From assembly GCA_947846985.1 (NCBI GenBank), contig CANTUZ010000005.1, forward strand, positions 36,394,889-36,458,888: a stretch of DNA of 64,000 bases, in the 5' to 3' direction. This stretch comes from Fratercula arctica (taxonomy: Eukaryota > Chordata > Aves > Charadriiformes > Alcidae). Position numbers and translations under genes: made by a program. Below, piece after piece: positions 1 to 13,132 of this stretch. Position 1 is the first letter of the stretch; each line of letters starts with the position of its first letter. The notes beneath the pieces were generated by a model. The model did not search any database and was not told the origin of the DNA. It saw nothing but the letters and a program-made list of their open reading frames with translations.

Positions 1-3000
1 ATCTTTAACAAACCATGAGACAGCCAAAAGCCAGCCTTGATAAACTAAGATCTTGAATATAGACACAACCTTTTTCTTCCTTGCTCAGCATTAGCTTTTG
101 ACCACATAGTGATCTACCCCTCCACAATGACAAGACACAGATCCAGTACAACATCTACAAAACAAACTCTGAACAGACCCTACAGCTTGCTCTGGTTACC
201 TGAGGTATGCAGCATGGTTGGATAATTCAAGTCATTAATAGAACTCCATTAAGGGAAGCTACTCTAGAAAAATGTCATACAAGAATTAACTGTCTAGCCT
301 CATTTATTTCTATATGAGTATTGTCAAAGCAATGTTATTTAAATGAAGTATGTCACAACACACTCTGGCAAATACTGAGGCACATAAGTAACTTCATTCA
401 TGTTACTAATTCTATGAGTAAACTTCTTATTGAGCAAATAAAATTGTAAGCATGACAGGACAAGATTCAGAGTTTTCCCTTTGTTGTCCTCTTACCACAT
501 GCAACAGGACAAGAGACAGAACCATAGGAAAAAAACATGTCTTAGATGAAGATAAGCTATTTTGTCTGTTAGAAACACATCTTCTATTCCTCCCTTATTT
601 TTCCTTGCAAAGAATATAGCTTCCTGAGAGAAAAGAAATTTAAAAGATTTTTATTTTTCTAAAACTAACTCTCATATGCCATAATGAGACATTAAAGCAG
701 TTGCCTGCTTATTTTAACACATTCTAAATCATATAAGAATTTCAGATGAAATAAGTCAATTTTATTGTCACTAACAAGTATGACAAATAGGTGTGTTTAT
801 GTATACTTAGATAACTCATTCTCCTATGTACTACATCTGAGAACATCTTTCAAAACTGTACTTCATATTTATGAAATCTATATAATGTGCATCTACACAC
901 ACACACAGATAGACTTGCACTCTCACATCACCACTGAACTCTAGTCACTTTAAAAGGAAAAATACGGCAATTTGCTTATATTTTTCTTATTACTTAAACT
1001 CCAAAGAACTGTACAAAACCTTTACCTCTTAGAGAATATATTTTCATAATACTAAATGTTCAGAGCTTTGTAACTTACAGTTTGTAGGAAAGAGCTACTA
1101 GAAGTATTTATAAATCATAAACTCCATCAAAATTGAACTGTCAAACTTAGCATTACAGCAACTAGCCTTTAAGATATAGCATCTGGAGCATACTGTACTG
1201 GAACAAAATATAACACTCTGTAAGAGGAAATGAACTTTCACTTAAGGTTGACCAAGATATAAAATTATTCAATGCAATATTTGAACAAGTTGTGCAAACA
1301 TTGTCAAAAATGTTCACTACTACTTGCCTGAAGTGTTGAGCACATTCAGCAATATGAAGTACTTGAATAAAAACATCAAATACAATAGACACGAAAAACA
1401 AAGGTTTAACCTGATAGTCCCTTGAAGACAAAGATGAAATTTCATCAGTATGTCTGAAGATTCTTAACTTAGACTTTTACAAATAGCTAATTCACATCTG
1501 CATCACTGCTGAGTCATGTCATCTGATAACATCAACATGATTTATGTAACTAATGTACAATGTGCAGATTAAAAATATTTGCATTCATTCCTGAATTGTC
1601 ACAAAAACTATAATGCTAAAGTATGTGTAATTGACTGATTAGTAAATTCAGTATTTTTAACTGTTGATGGAAAATTTACCAAAAAAGCCTGTTGCTTTCA
1701 CTTTCTTCACAGTTGTTTGGGTTTTTTTTAAGTTCAAAGCTGTTATCTTCTCTCAAAGTGTCAAAGTCTCAATTTTTAATATAAAGCAGGTATTATATTG
1801 AAGATGACTGTAGCGGCATGAGTTACTGGGATACAAAATTATCCAACAGTGAGCATACAGGAAGAAAGGGATCCTTGAGGATGTAAGATTTACTTTACCT
1901 CATTTGCTATTACTCTAATGGGAAACTGTAGGCCATTATGGACAAACAAGTCACCTGGCAGGAAAGCTGCACAATTTTCACCTGAAACATTCTAGGAGCA
2001 TATGCTTACACATACAAAAGTCATAAAACATTATATCCAAAGTTAAAGATAATTTTTTCTAAAGGTTATTTGACAAATTTAATCTGTCTTGCTACTTAAA
2101 GACACTTGAGAAACCTAAACCAAGCCTATATTTAATTCTATTTGCATAGCACAACGGAGTAAGGCAGCTCGGGCCTATTGTGATACTAATAGTATAACTT
2201 CACCAACTTTAGTAAGGTTATTCTTCACCCGCAGACATGCAAGAGACTTAAAGGCAACATTTACATTATACTGACCTATTGCTGTCACTAGGAAAACATC
2301 CTATTCTGTAAGCGTGCAAGTATTTAATCTTTTCTGCATGAAACCATGTCACTTGTTCTGCTAGACTCGCACGTTTGCAAACTGCATGACTGTAACAATT
2401 TCTTCAGAATTTCTTATAAACATTTTCAAATTACCAAATCATTAAGTTGCTATTACTCCTAGGAGCAGATCAACTTGGAATGGACTCTGAAGTACCACAT
2501 AGAAAATCTCATACAAGATCTCTAATACATAGCCCAAATTTCAATTTTTTCCAGTGGCAACATATTTTAGATTAACTCTTTCAGAAATATGCTTATTATC
2601 TGCAGTGTCAATAGTCAGCTCTTCTGATCTTGTCATCACTCCTCCTTGCAAAAAAGCAGAACACGGGACTTTCTAAAACGTTAAGCTGGAGGAAAATAGC
2701 CTATTTGGAACAAGGGTCTAACAGAAAGGCCTCTTTCTTTTTTGACTTGGAACAGAAACCTCATGAATCCTCCTCTCATCTTCAACAGAATTTTTGTTAC
2801 TTCTCCCAAAATCAACAGGGTTTGGGAGTTATTTAAAACTGTTAGGAATCTCAACAATGAAACAGCATAAGTTTGTTCATCGCATCAAGTTAATACGTCT
2901 AGCTTCTTTATTTTTTTTGGCCAAATTGTCACTGATCATGGAAATTATTATGTCCAAATGATGAGAAAATACCACTGAAGAAAAATGAATTAAAGGCACA

Positions 3001-5837
3001 CTCACAATTGTCAAATTTTTCTATAGCCTATACAAATTTAAAACAATCCTGATAAAATACTCCTTAAAAAACAAAGCCATCGCGTTTTAAAATGGTATAC
3101 ATTTTCTGCTAATTTTTAGTACAGCAATCCTCTTTAGATTTAAGCATTTACACAGTCCTTTTTGCCCAATAATCAGGATTCCAAAACTCCAGTGTCTGCA
3201 CTGCACTTCTCATAGTAAGAATTCATTGAGGATTCAAACACCTTGAGCAAAATAAAGTGAATTGTGCACATACTTTGTGAAAACACGTTTTATGCTCTTC
3301 ATCTGTGACATCATTTACTCTTATTGATGAAAATATTACAACTTTCAACAAAGTTTTTCCCAGACTGCAGTGAAGCACAAAATGCCACACTATGATTTTC
3401 AGGTTTGATTCTCTTATAAAGTGCTTTTGTTTGGATTATTTTTCCATCACTGTGTTTGAAAAAAAGACAAGGTCACTTAGCATTACTAAAATGATAGCAA
3501 TAATTCCAAGTCTTAAGAGAAACTTTCCAAAACAATATCAAAATATGCTCTCTGACAAGCTTTAGACAGTTTACATGAAGAATCAAATCTTCCTCTTCAT
3601 CGGACTGCTTAGCAGCAAGAATCAAAGGTTCTTCCCACTTTCTTATCACAATAGAAACAAGTATGTTTCTATTTAATCTCAGTTCCAAGTGTATATGCTG
3701 AATGAAAGCGTTTCAGATGCTTCAGCTACTGAAGCCACACAGTCACAAATCTTTTAAAGTTGTCTATGTCTACCTTTGTTTAGATACAGTAACTTGGCAG
3801 AACGATAGCTTGATAATACATTCCTAAGGATAGCATTCTCCCATTTACAATAAAAACATTTCTACATTAGATATTTAGAGCTTAATAATTAGAATAAATA
3901 AAAAAATAACCTTCTAATATAAGTGAGGAACTAAAAATACACCCCGAACAAGTAACGTTGTATTTGCCCTTAGTAAAAACATGTTAGATGTGTTGCAAGA
4001 TCATTAAACTCAGTACAGTAAGTCCACATTGCCTCCGAATTCCCATTTTATACCTTATACTCAAAGAGTAAACTGCAATAAACAAGATATTACACAGCAG
4101 AAGCTGACTGAATTCCAGGTCTTTGAGGAGAGAACAACTTACAACACAATTCTCTGACATCAGTCCTTGCAGATGGAGGTATGTACAACTAGGCTGTGAA
4201 TTTCTTTAATTTCTGAAAGAAACCTCAAAGGCTCCCGATCTGGTCCAAGCTTCAAAACACCCACTTAACTGCCCACGCATTTAGGGCTTTCACTTTATTT
4301 TAATGAAAGAAGACTAAAATTGCCATCTCTCACAATACCTGGCAGACTGTTAGGTACTCTGATGTAAACATCGATACCAGGAAAGCATTCTACCTTTGTA
4401 ATGTCATTTTTTTTAGGTCTCTGATTGGACAAGATGTAGCATTCCTGAATGTAAGAAAAAAAAGAAAAAAAAAAAAAATCTGTGTCTTCAGCAGTGATTG
4501 AACTGGTGTGTATCCATTACTTGACGTGTGGAGTTCTTCAGCAACAATACGTGGCTGCCACTTCATGAGATGAACTGAGAATGTAATTTTCTCAGAGTGG
4601 TCTGAGTGGTTAATCTGATGCAAACAGATTCTCACTCTATAGAGAACTTGGTCAGGTAGCCTCTCACTGTAACTTTTTTACTCAATTCTTCAATATATAG
4701 TTTGATAAGCCCCTTGTTAATGGGGCTACAGAAAATGTGTCTCGGATATTACATCTCGTGACCAGTAGGAAGTATATTCTTGAAATTAACGCTGTGTTGG
4801 ATCCTCTCTCTCCTATCTCTTAGCAACTTTACTGGTACCCCCCATTAAAGTCAAAGACAGCATAACCATCACTCGCCCATAATAATAATAATGGTCAGAT
4901 ACTTTCTGCAAGCTCTGCAAATTAACACCATTCATTCTTTGGAACAAACTTACTCTATCAATAATGAAGACAAACAACCTAGAGGGGTTTTCAGCAGGGC
5001 TTACAGTCTGTTTCATTCCTATATTGAAAATTCCTTTGTTTGCTTTTGTAATGATTCCACATTGACACCGTGACTAGGTATCTACAGAACTACATGAGTT
5101 AACTTTAGTGTGGTCGATTATATCATGTCTCCAAGTATCCTGCATAGGCATTTAGTTCTTGAGGGATCATGCAGTATCTACCACCGGCTCTGATAAGACT
5201 AACTCTCCTGTCTGAGTTCAACTGCCTGTATTCACTATTTTTATTTGTTGCCTCATCTTCTGATGCCCTTTCAAAGTGTTTGTGATTTAATTAACATGGA
5301 GAATTCCCCACCTTTCTAAATGAGTGAGGACAACCTTATTTTCACATAGTATTGTAGCACACAGCAGGCACAGCACAACTGTGGTACAGACAGAATGTCC
5401 AAGCCGCATTCACAGCTAGTTGCATTAATCCCAGTGTAACATCCTCAAAATCAATGAAAAGTTCCCCAAAGCTGACAGGCTTCCCTTACAACCACCTCAA
5501 GGTAATTCAAATACAGGCAGACACATAACTTTAAAAAAAAAAAATTAAAAATTCTAAAGCATATATAAAAATCATTTGGCAGATCTACTGAGCACTACTC
5601 AGTACCTCTTTAAGTACCTCTTTCTGGTTGATAAGAGGCACACAAGACATGCACAAAAAATCATGAGTGTCAATGAAAAAAGAGCAGTTATAGCAGATGC
5701 GCAAATAAATTTAGTACCCAGTTTACATCATGGCTTCTTCCTTTTACTACTTTCACCAAAAAAACAGTGTCCCAGAATGGCTTATGTTAGGAACCATCCA
5801 AACTAAGGCTGGTAACAAACCTGGTTAAGCAGTGACT

Positions 5838-5885
5838 ACGCTTTCAGTTCAGTTTTTTGAAACGCTTTCAGTTCATTTTCTAAAA
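5838..5885. repeat. Two-copy tandem duplication, 24-bp unit
   Basis: Both copies (5838-5861 and 5862-5885) start ACGCTTTCAGTTCA; the second halves have diverged. Confidence 0.8.
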
Positions 5886-6658
5886 AGCTGTTTTATCGAC
5901 AATTTATTTGAACTATTAATGCCTGCAAGAGTTTGACTCTAAGTTATCATTACTGGTTTCACTGTATTAAAGGACAGCATAGAATTGTTTGCATTAATTT
6001 AAGCTTTTTGTTTTCCAATACATAGAACGTGATATTTCACAGTTGGCAATGTTTCTGCAACATGGCAGCAGTTCACTTACTCCAAGCCTTGCCTCCTCCT
6101 ATAATAGAGTTTACGTGATCCATATAATAAGCCACTCATTTTAATTACGAGACGTGGGGCTATTTCCCACTGACAGATCCTCATTTCCTTTCCAGAACAT
6201 TGCCTTTTAATTTCTAAATCACTTGTGTATCATTGTAACTAACAAGTATTCTGGGAATACAGCCCTGACTGGATGTTCTAGAGTTGATAGCAACAAATTT
6301 TTCTAATAAAACAGAAGTAGTCTGAAAAATCCTAAATGTAGCAGAGAAGCGTGGATTTAGGGCTGCATACAAGATAGAGCTCAGACAGATGAAGAATGCA
6401 ATCATTTTATGAGAAGAGTGCAAATGTAATTCAAGAAGTGCAAATGGACCGGGCCACAGACAATTCGATCCAGCCTGATTTTTTCTGCTGGAGCCCTGGA
6501 ACGGGGAAAGTTGCCATTCCCTGTCACACAGATCACACACAAAAGGGCAAGAGTGTCAGGATGCAGGACTCCAGAGCGCAACATGCTGGCTGTCAGATCA
6601 CGCTTCTGTGGATAAGCAGCAGCAGCACAGAAAAGGGTGCACTACTTAATCAGAATTT

Positions 6659-6690
6659 GGGGGGGGGGGGGGCGGGGGGGGGGGAGGGGG
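6659..6690 (+). repeat. Long G-run (possible G-quadruplex)
   Basis: Fourteen G, one C, eleven G, one A, five G. It is flanked on the right by A/T-rich sequence. It lies on the non-template side of DPH6 (the gene is read from the other strand, so the RNA would carry a C-run). Length is probably polymorphic or affected by sequencing error. Confidence 0.9.
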
Positions 6691-9600
6691 AAAGATTCTA
6701 CCTAAGCTTCTGTTCCTTTGCCTGATTTTTTTTATTTTTTTTAAAAGAATCAAAATCAAAGTGATGGAGTTCACTTTGCAGTAAAGGATATCTAATAACC
6801 TCAAAAGAGGTCCATGTTTTTGCTTAAGTCCATCAAAAAATTTCAATTCATGGAAGATAAATAAAGCTATATTGTAGTTGTATATCAAAGGAAACAAAGA
6901 AATATCAAACAGCATAGTATCGGATTGCAGTAAAATGTTTCTATTACTTCTATGATACAGGTAGAACTGTTTTCTAATTCCACACAACTTAGAATGAAAA
7001 GTTAAATCTCTGGCAAGTCTCAGACACATAAAAAAATAAATGGACCATTTGCTAAAGCAAAATTCTGATGTGTAATTCAAAATTATCTCCCACTTCTGTC
7101 CAATCATTAACAACTAGTTTTCCAGTGGTGGAAAATCCTGCCACAAACACAAAGACCCAAGAAAAAAAAGGTGCAAACGTGACCCTTCGAGGAGGCCATA
7201 TAAAGATTCTGTATTCCTCCGGCACTTCTAAATACAGTTGCATAAGATGCTACCTGCATTTCGCAGTGGGGCTTTTTTGAGTTAAAAACAAACAAACAAA
7301 TACCCCCAAAAAACTGAACAAACCCAATTGCTAAGCAGTAACTTTACATCTCCTTGCAATAATAAGAAATACAGTACTAATGCTGGACTACATTATTTGT
7401 TCTCACTGATGGAAAACTAATGATAACTTCATTGCAGTTTTGGTACAGAACCATAAGAAATGTGTTTATAAAGAAAGTCTCTAAAATGCACAAGGTCATT
7501 ATGTAATGAACTAGAATGACAAAAAGCAAGAGCTGTTTAAGGGTGGCTTATCATTCATTTACCACAACAGTATTTTACTGAAAAATATTGATTTTTTTTT
7601 TATTTTGTGAGATATGGACTGTAATTAAGTGTAGTACATTTTGCAAAAAAACCTCTTTATGTGCTGTAAATCACAATTACAGAAATACCGCATTTTAAAA
7701 TATGTCTTTAAAATAATTTACAAAAAATGAATAAAAAAAGTATTTTCAATAGTAATAGTTTCAATTTAGTAACCTAACATACAGATGCAAGCCTTCACTT
7801 ATAAAAACAGGTATCTGAGTAACTTACGTCATATAAACTGTGTAGCTGCAGTCAGTGCAACTACCTTGAGGTCTTACACTGGCAATTTGCAAAGGACAGT
7901 CTCCCATCAGAGGCCTTTGTAATTTTAGAGAAGTCTCCGGAGGAAGCCTGCTATGTTCAAAGCACTCCACCTGAACCATGTGCCTAAAATGATCAGACCT
8001 AAGCATATAAAATTATACATTTATTTTATGATTGTCAGGATCTGGCAGTTTCAATGGCTTAAATTTTCTTTCCACAATAGCCAACCCATCCAGCACTAAC
8101 AGAGATAAAATCTGCCTTTAAATAAAATTGTTAAACATTAAATCTACCATCACTATAGTTAAAAAAAAATTAAATAAGTGTAGCTAAAACTACACACTTA
8201 TACACCATACAACAGAACGAATAATAACATGCTTAATCTGAGAATACATTCCAAATTCTTCTCTCTTATATACTAGAGTCAAACATCAAGTATTTAGTTC
8301 CTTAAAACTCTGTTCAGCTTATCAATATCCATAAACCAGTTTCATACACACTAAAAACAAGGGCTTTGTGATTATATACAGCCTGATAAATCTGTGGTAC
8401 ATTTTTGCATATTTCAGTTACCTTATACTCTCAATTACAAAACAAATTTATGGATATTAAAAATACTGAAGCAAAAGACGAAGAAGAAAACTAGTGTTAA
8501 TAGCGTGAAACCACCTAGCCAAAGAAAAGCTGAAATCTATCTGAATATAAGAATATGCACTACAATTATTCATTACATTCAATTAAAGGTTTTAACTAAT
8601 CACAACTCTGAAAAAGGATAAAGCTATTTATTAAAAAACCACTGAGTATAATATGATTAATTGATTAACCTTTTAAAAAAGCTGCAGAAGTATTGCTCTC
8701 ATGTAATATAGACGGTAGGGAAAAATTTTTACACCTAAGAAAACAACTTGCTTATGCAACACACAACGAATACTTGATCACATGTGGAAAAGGATGTTAT
8801 TGTTCCTCAAATTGATTTTTTAAAAAAAGAATTTCTTTTTTATTTCAAATGTTTTAAACTCCCTTGTATTTTCTGTCCTAAGAAAGGGCCAACAAGCATG
8901 CAGGATGAACCTCTCCATGAACTGATGTGCCAGCTGAAGGACAGTGTATTCTGGGGCGCAGCACATGTGTCTCACCAGTGTCCCACCACGATCTTTCTTA
9001 TCCGTCTACTGTATTACGCACTGCAGGAGTCTGCACAACTAGCTGGAAAAACCTGTGATTTCACTCTTCCTCCCATCCTTTGCAACTGCAACATAATTTA
9101 ATTTGATCTCCCAACATCTTTAAATTTTAATAAGCTTAAAAGCTGTAGCATTCTGATCAAAAATTAGCAGCTCCGTCATTCCCTGTTATCAATGCACCTT
9201 GCATAAACAACTTCTGAGAATGGCATACTAAAAATCTCTGTTTAAATGCCAAGGAATCACATCACTAGAAACATTGATATATACTTTTTCTTAAATGCCT
9301 CTTTTTGAAAGATACACTTGTATACAAGGGTATACAAATTCAAATTTAAAAGACTGTTTGATATCCAATTTACTTCTCTTAGAATGTTTTCATTCTTGTA
9401 AACTCCATAAATGTGCCACGCATTTTTCCCCCTCTAAATTTTGTACTCTGAATTTTACTAATACCTCATCTTTAACAAAGAACATGCAGATAGTCTTGGG
9501 TTTGGGAGGTTTTCAGATTTCCTTGATTTTGAGGTATTTTTTAGCAGCAGGATACAAAAGACACTCCTTAATCTTTTTAGTACTGGAACAAAACATCTTT

Positions 9601-9845
9601 TGAATCAAGATAAAATCACTACATCATGAATGTTAATATCATTCTGCGAAAAATAATATCATATGAGTAAAAAAGACCATCCCTTTAGGGAGAAATATTG
9701 TGTTAAAGTGGATTATTCTTTTAGTAGTGTAATGGAAAGGCATTCCACCTAGTCCCAGAAGAAAAATCAAAATATGCATTTAAATGGAAATATTGTGAAA
9801 TGGATAGGACAAAAAAAACCCCTCAGAACTGTAAAGAACTAGAAA

Positions 9846-9884
9846 TATATGCACACACACATACATATACATGTACACACACAA
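9846..9884. repeat. Imperfect CA/TA microsatellite
   Basis: GCACACACACATACATATAC followed by ATGTACACACACA: a short interrupted dinucleotide repeat. Confidence 0.8.
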
Positions 9885-12154
9885 AACCACATATGAAATT
9901 TTATTTATATGTTTTTTTTCTATTTAATTCTACACATATATTTATGCATATGATTTTAAATTTTAAATGATAAGTTTGTAGCTCTAGGCTTATTTTGCAA
10001 ATATCAAGATGCGGTAACATTCACATATACTGGTTTTGGCCACAATTTCAAATAATATATACAAAAGTTGGAAGCATTCTTTTTTAATTTTCTGCACATT
10101 TTGTGCCAGACCATATTCTAAACAGCTTTTACAAAGTGATAATGTTTCACTGACAGTGTTTTGTGTACTTCACATAAAATTAAATCTCAGACAAACCTTG
10201 AGAAAAAGAAAGCAGAAAGCTAAGCAATACAGCATGTTGCTCTTTTTGACCCACAAACGATTATCAGTTATTTTAGAAGTTATGACAGTTTTCTCAAGTC
10301 CTTAAGGAGTCTGACACCATTGGTATAGCTTTTAACACTGCATTTATGTTTATATTACAATACAATAAAACAGCAGGAACAGAGTTCAAATTACTTGGGT
10401 ATTGGATGCTTTATTGAAAATAACAGTATTACCATAAAATAACAAAATTAGACTGTGAACGTGCTAAGTAATCACTACTATCCATGCCGCACATGAATAA
10501 TGGGATGAATTTTGGAAGATGTCATCAGTTGCAATGACTACTAGATCTGTGTCTCTAATGGAAGACTGTGTTAACAGTAAACACTAATCAAACTGAATAA
10601 CCAGGGGTATGTCAATACTTGAAAAAGTCGTTGTGAAATCAGTGCTATGCTAATTATTTATTGTTACCATGCAGATGACTTAATCATTAGAGCCTATATT
10701 TACTGTTCTTTGTCAGGTACGAATAAAAAGCAGAATGTAAACAACACAACCACTCTCCTCTCTCCCTGCGAGTGCTACCATAAAGCACAGTACCAATGGC
10801 ATAGTAGTTAATTTATCTGACTACATTAATAATTTTACCATTATTCTTTCATAATATGTGAATTCACAGCTACATTTTCTTATTCTCTGCCTTCATTTGC
10901 TGTTCAGTTAATCAACCTTGATTCCACATCACTGGGATCTTTAAGAGCTACATGGGAAAAGGGAGTTAATTTTTAAAACAGTCTTGATATTAATTCTAGA
11001 AATGCAAGGCTAAATTATGTTAATTCTCTCAGGCAAATCTGAAAGCAGCTACACTCAAATACGGACAAACTTATTCACCATTTTCTAACTGAAAACGTCC
11101 ATATTTTCAGTGGCAGGGGAAGAGAAGCTTAGCAAGATTGGTAACAGGTGATAACAGTTTGGAAGAGCATTGCAATCAACCCCGCAACCCCTCCCAGAGG
11201 AACCCAACTTAACGAGATGCATTATAAAGGCCTCAAAAAGAGAAATCTGAGCTGACTTTGTATTCACTATCATGATCAATCACACTAGAAATCAAAGCTC
11301 AGTAGGTAAAACACTGAAAGAGTATTCTCATCCATAGATTCTTCTAACTACTCTGCCTAAAAGACTTTTTGCAAGTGTCCTATTAGAAAGATTAAATAGG
11401 TGCTTAAGAAAATTCTTCGAAGATAGCAGATACTGCAATTATCCCTGATGCATAAGGGCACAAACCCCAAAAGACAATTACTAAGTATAAAACTAGACAA
11501 AGTTAGACATGGTTGTTAATACTGTAACTATATACACTTTGGAAAATAAAATCTAAAAATAGATATTAATCTATTGTAAAAGAGTTCAGCAAACTAAGTC
11601 AAATTAAAAGTGATGCGCCTACTGCGTTTAATTTATGTTCACTTCTAAGCTTAATCAGAAAATCTATTTCAAAGCAAATGCTCCAACTCCTAATGACTTG
11701 CCTTGCATGAAGGGTACACACCTGAAACAATGACAGCTAAGAAATCCTTTGCAGCTTCTGCTGAGACTTTGAAACTCCATCTGAATTCTACTTTAAGGGA
11801 AACCTATATAAATTGCAACATAGGCAACCACTAACTGATATGACTCAATGTGGTTTTGTTTTTTTTTTTTAAATCTCTGATGCAGCCTTCTCTCCTCTTG
11901 CATAGAAATGAAATAAAAAAGTACTTCAAGAAAACCAAGCTTCATCAATGTATAGGCATGAGATGTCCCTGCTTTTTTCTTAGTTTGACTTGCATTTTCA
12001 ATACCTTTCAATGGTATATAATTTTGTTTCTAATAAATATATTTTACAATACTGAATAAATAATACATTTTAAAATTTCTTGCGATTAAGGAAAAGGTCC
12101 TTACTCAACAAAAGCACTCAGCAGAACTCCTGCTTTCTTTACTGCTTTTGTTAC

Positions 12155-12450
12155 AAAGATTTTTAGATATTCCAGGTCAGAAACAGACCATTCTGCAATG
12201 TAATCAAGTGGAATGATAGAGGCCACAAAATACCATTTGGTAATTTTCGCATTGAGTCCAATAGCTAAAGATCAGGCTGTAAGACTGTTGGAAACACTAA
12301 ATTCCATTCTCCTCTATATCATTTTGCTTTATGTGTTAGCTGAGAGCTTAATGGCATTATCTATCCATTAAAACACACTATTTTTAAGGTATCAAATTCC
12401 CATCATAAAGACTTCCTACTCTGAGCAGTTTACTAAAGAAACCATCAAAA
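12155..12450 (-). mobile_element. Old CR1-lineage LINE 3' relic
   Basis: The plus strand reads TTCCAGGTCAGAAACAGACC, then GAGGCCACAAAATACCA and GTAATTTTCGCATTGAGTCC. This follows, in order, the reverse complement of the old amniote CR1 3' region as I remember it (CCAGGCCAGAAGGGACCATT, ACAGGCCATAGAA, GTAATTCCTGCATCAAGCC). The downstream part (to AAGACTTC near 12410) is weaker. No open frame remains. The left edge, at the 3' terminus of the element, is approximate. Confidence 0.6.
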
Positions 12451-13107
12451 ATAGGCAACATCCTCTACCAAATTCAGGCAGATTCACAGAAACTATAGAT
12501 AACACACAAAAAAACCTAAAAGTCAAGTCTCACAAGCCTTGAAAAAAGGAGTGGGTATTTTTTAAAGAGGGTAGGTATTTCAGCACACCTGTTACTCAGA
12601 CATTTGGAAAAGATTTACCTTCATCTCCTGTCTTCACTACCTGGCTTTACCCAACAAAAGCCGACTCCTCTACAAACCGTCCAGGCAATTAATGGCTCCC
12701 CATGACTCCTGGTACAAGAGCATCCTGAGCTCTACTTTTAAGGCCAGTGGCAAGCCTGGCCACGGATTAACATCCCCAGCCTCTCTGGGAACCATTGGCA
12801 CTGCTACTTCCGTGACAGCAGAGAACAGAGTACTCTCTCTGTCTCTTCCAGCAGTCTGGATGTGCACAAGAAGGAATTCCCCCTTCCTATTGATTACGCT
12901 AACAGTGGGCAGCTTCTTAGTTTAGCATACAGTTTATGCCCAATCCACTGCCTTTCCAGTCTAATAATGAACGCATACTCTACCTGACATTACGCAATCA
13001 GAGGCATCATCAGGTTATACAATGGTAATACAATCTGTTATTAGTAAGAAACTGGAAAAAGAGTTGTGATATAAACACTTAAGAATAAATGCAAGAAGAA
13101 TTTTAAG

Positions 13108-13132
13108 ATGTGCCCATTTAAAATGGGCACAT
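13108..13132. repeat. Perfect inverted repeat, 12-bp arms, 1-base spacer
   Basis: Arms ATGTGCCCATTT and AAATGGGCACAT are separated by a single A. Function unknown. Confidence 0.95.

Noticed and set aside
1162..1431. Minus-strand open frame with RDYQ, considered as a later DPH6 exon (human has SDYQ)
   Set aside because: The flanking residues do not match the DPH6 ISVGAI...SDYQRIRVENV region, and no matching phase-0 acceptor was seen.
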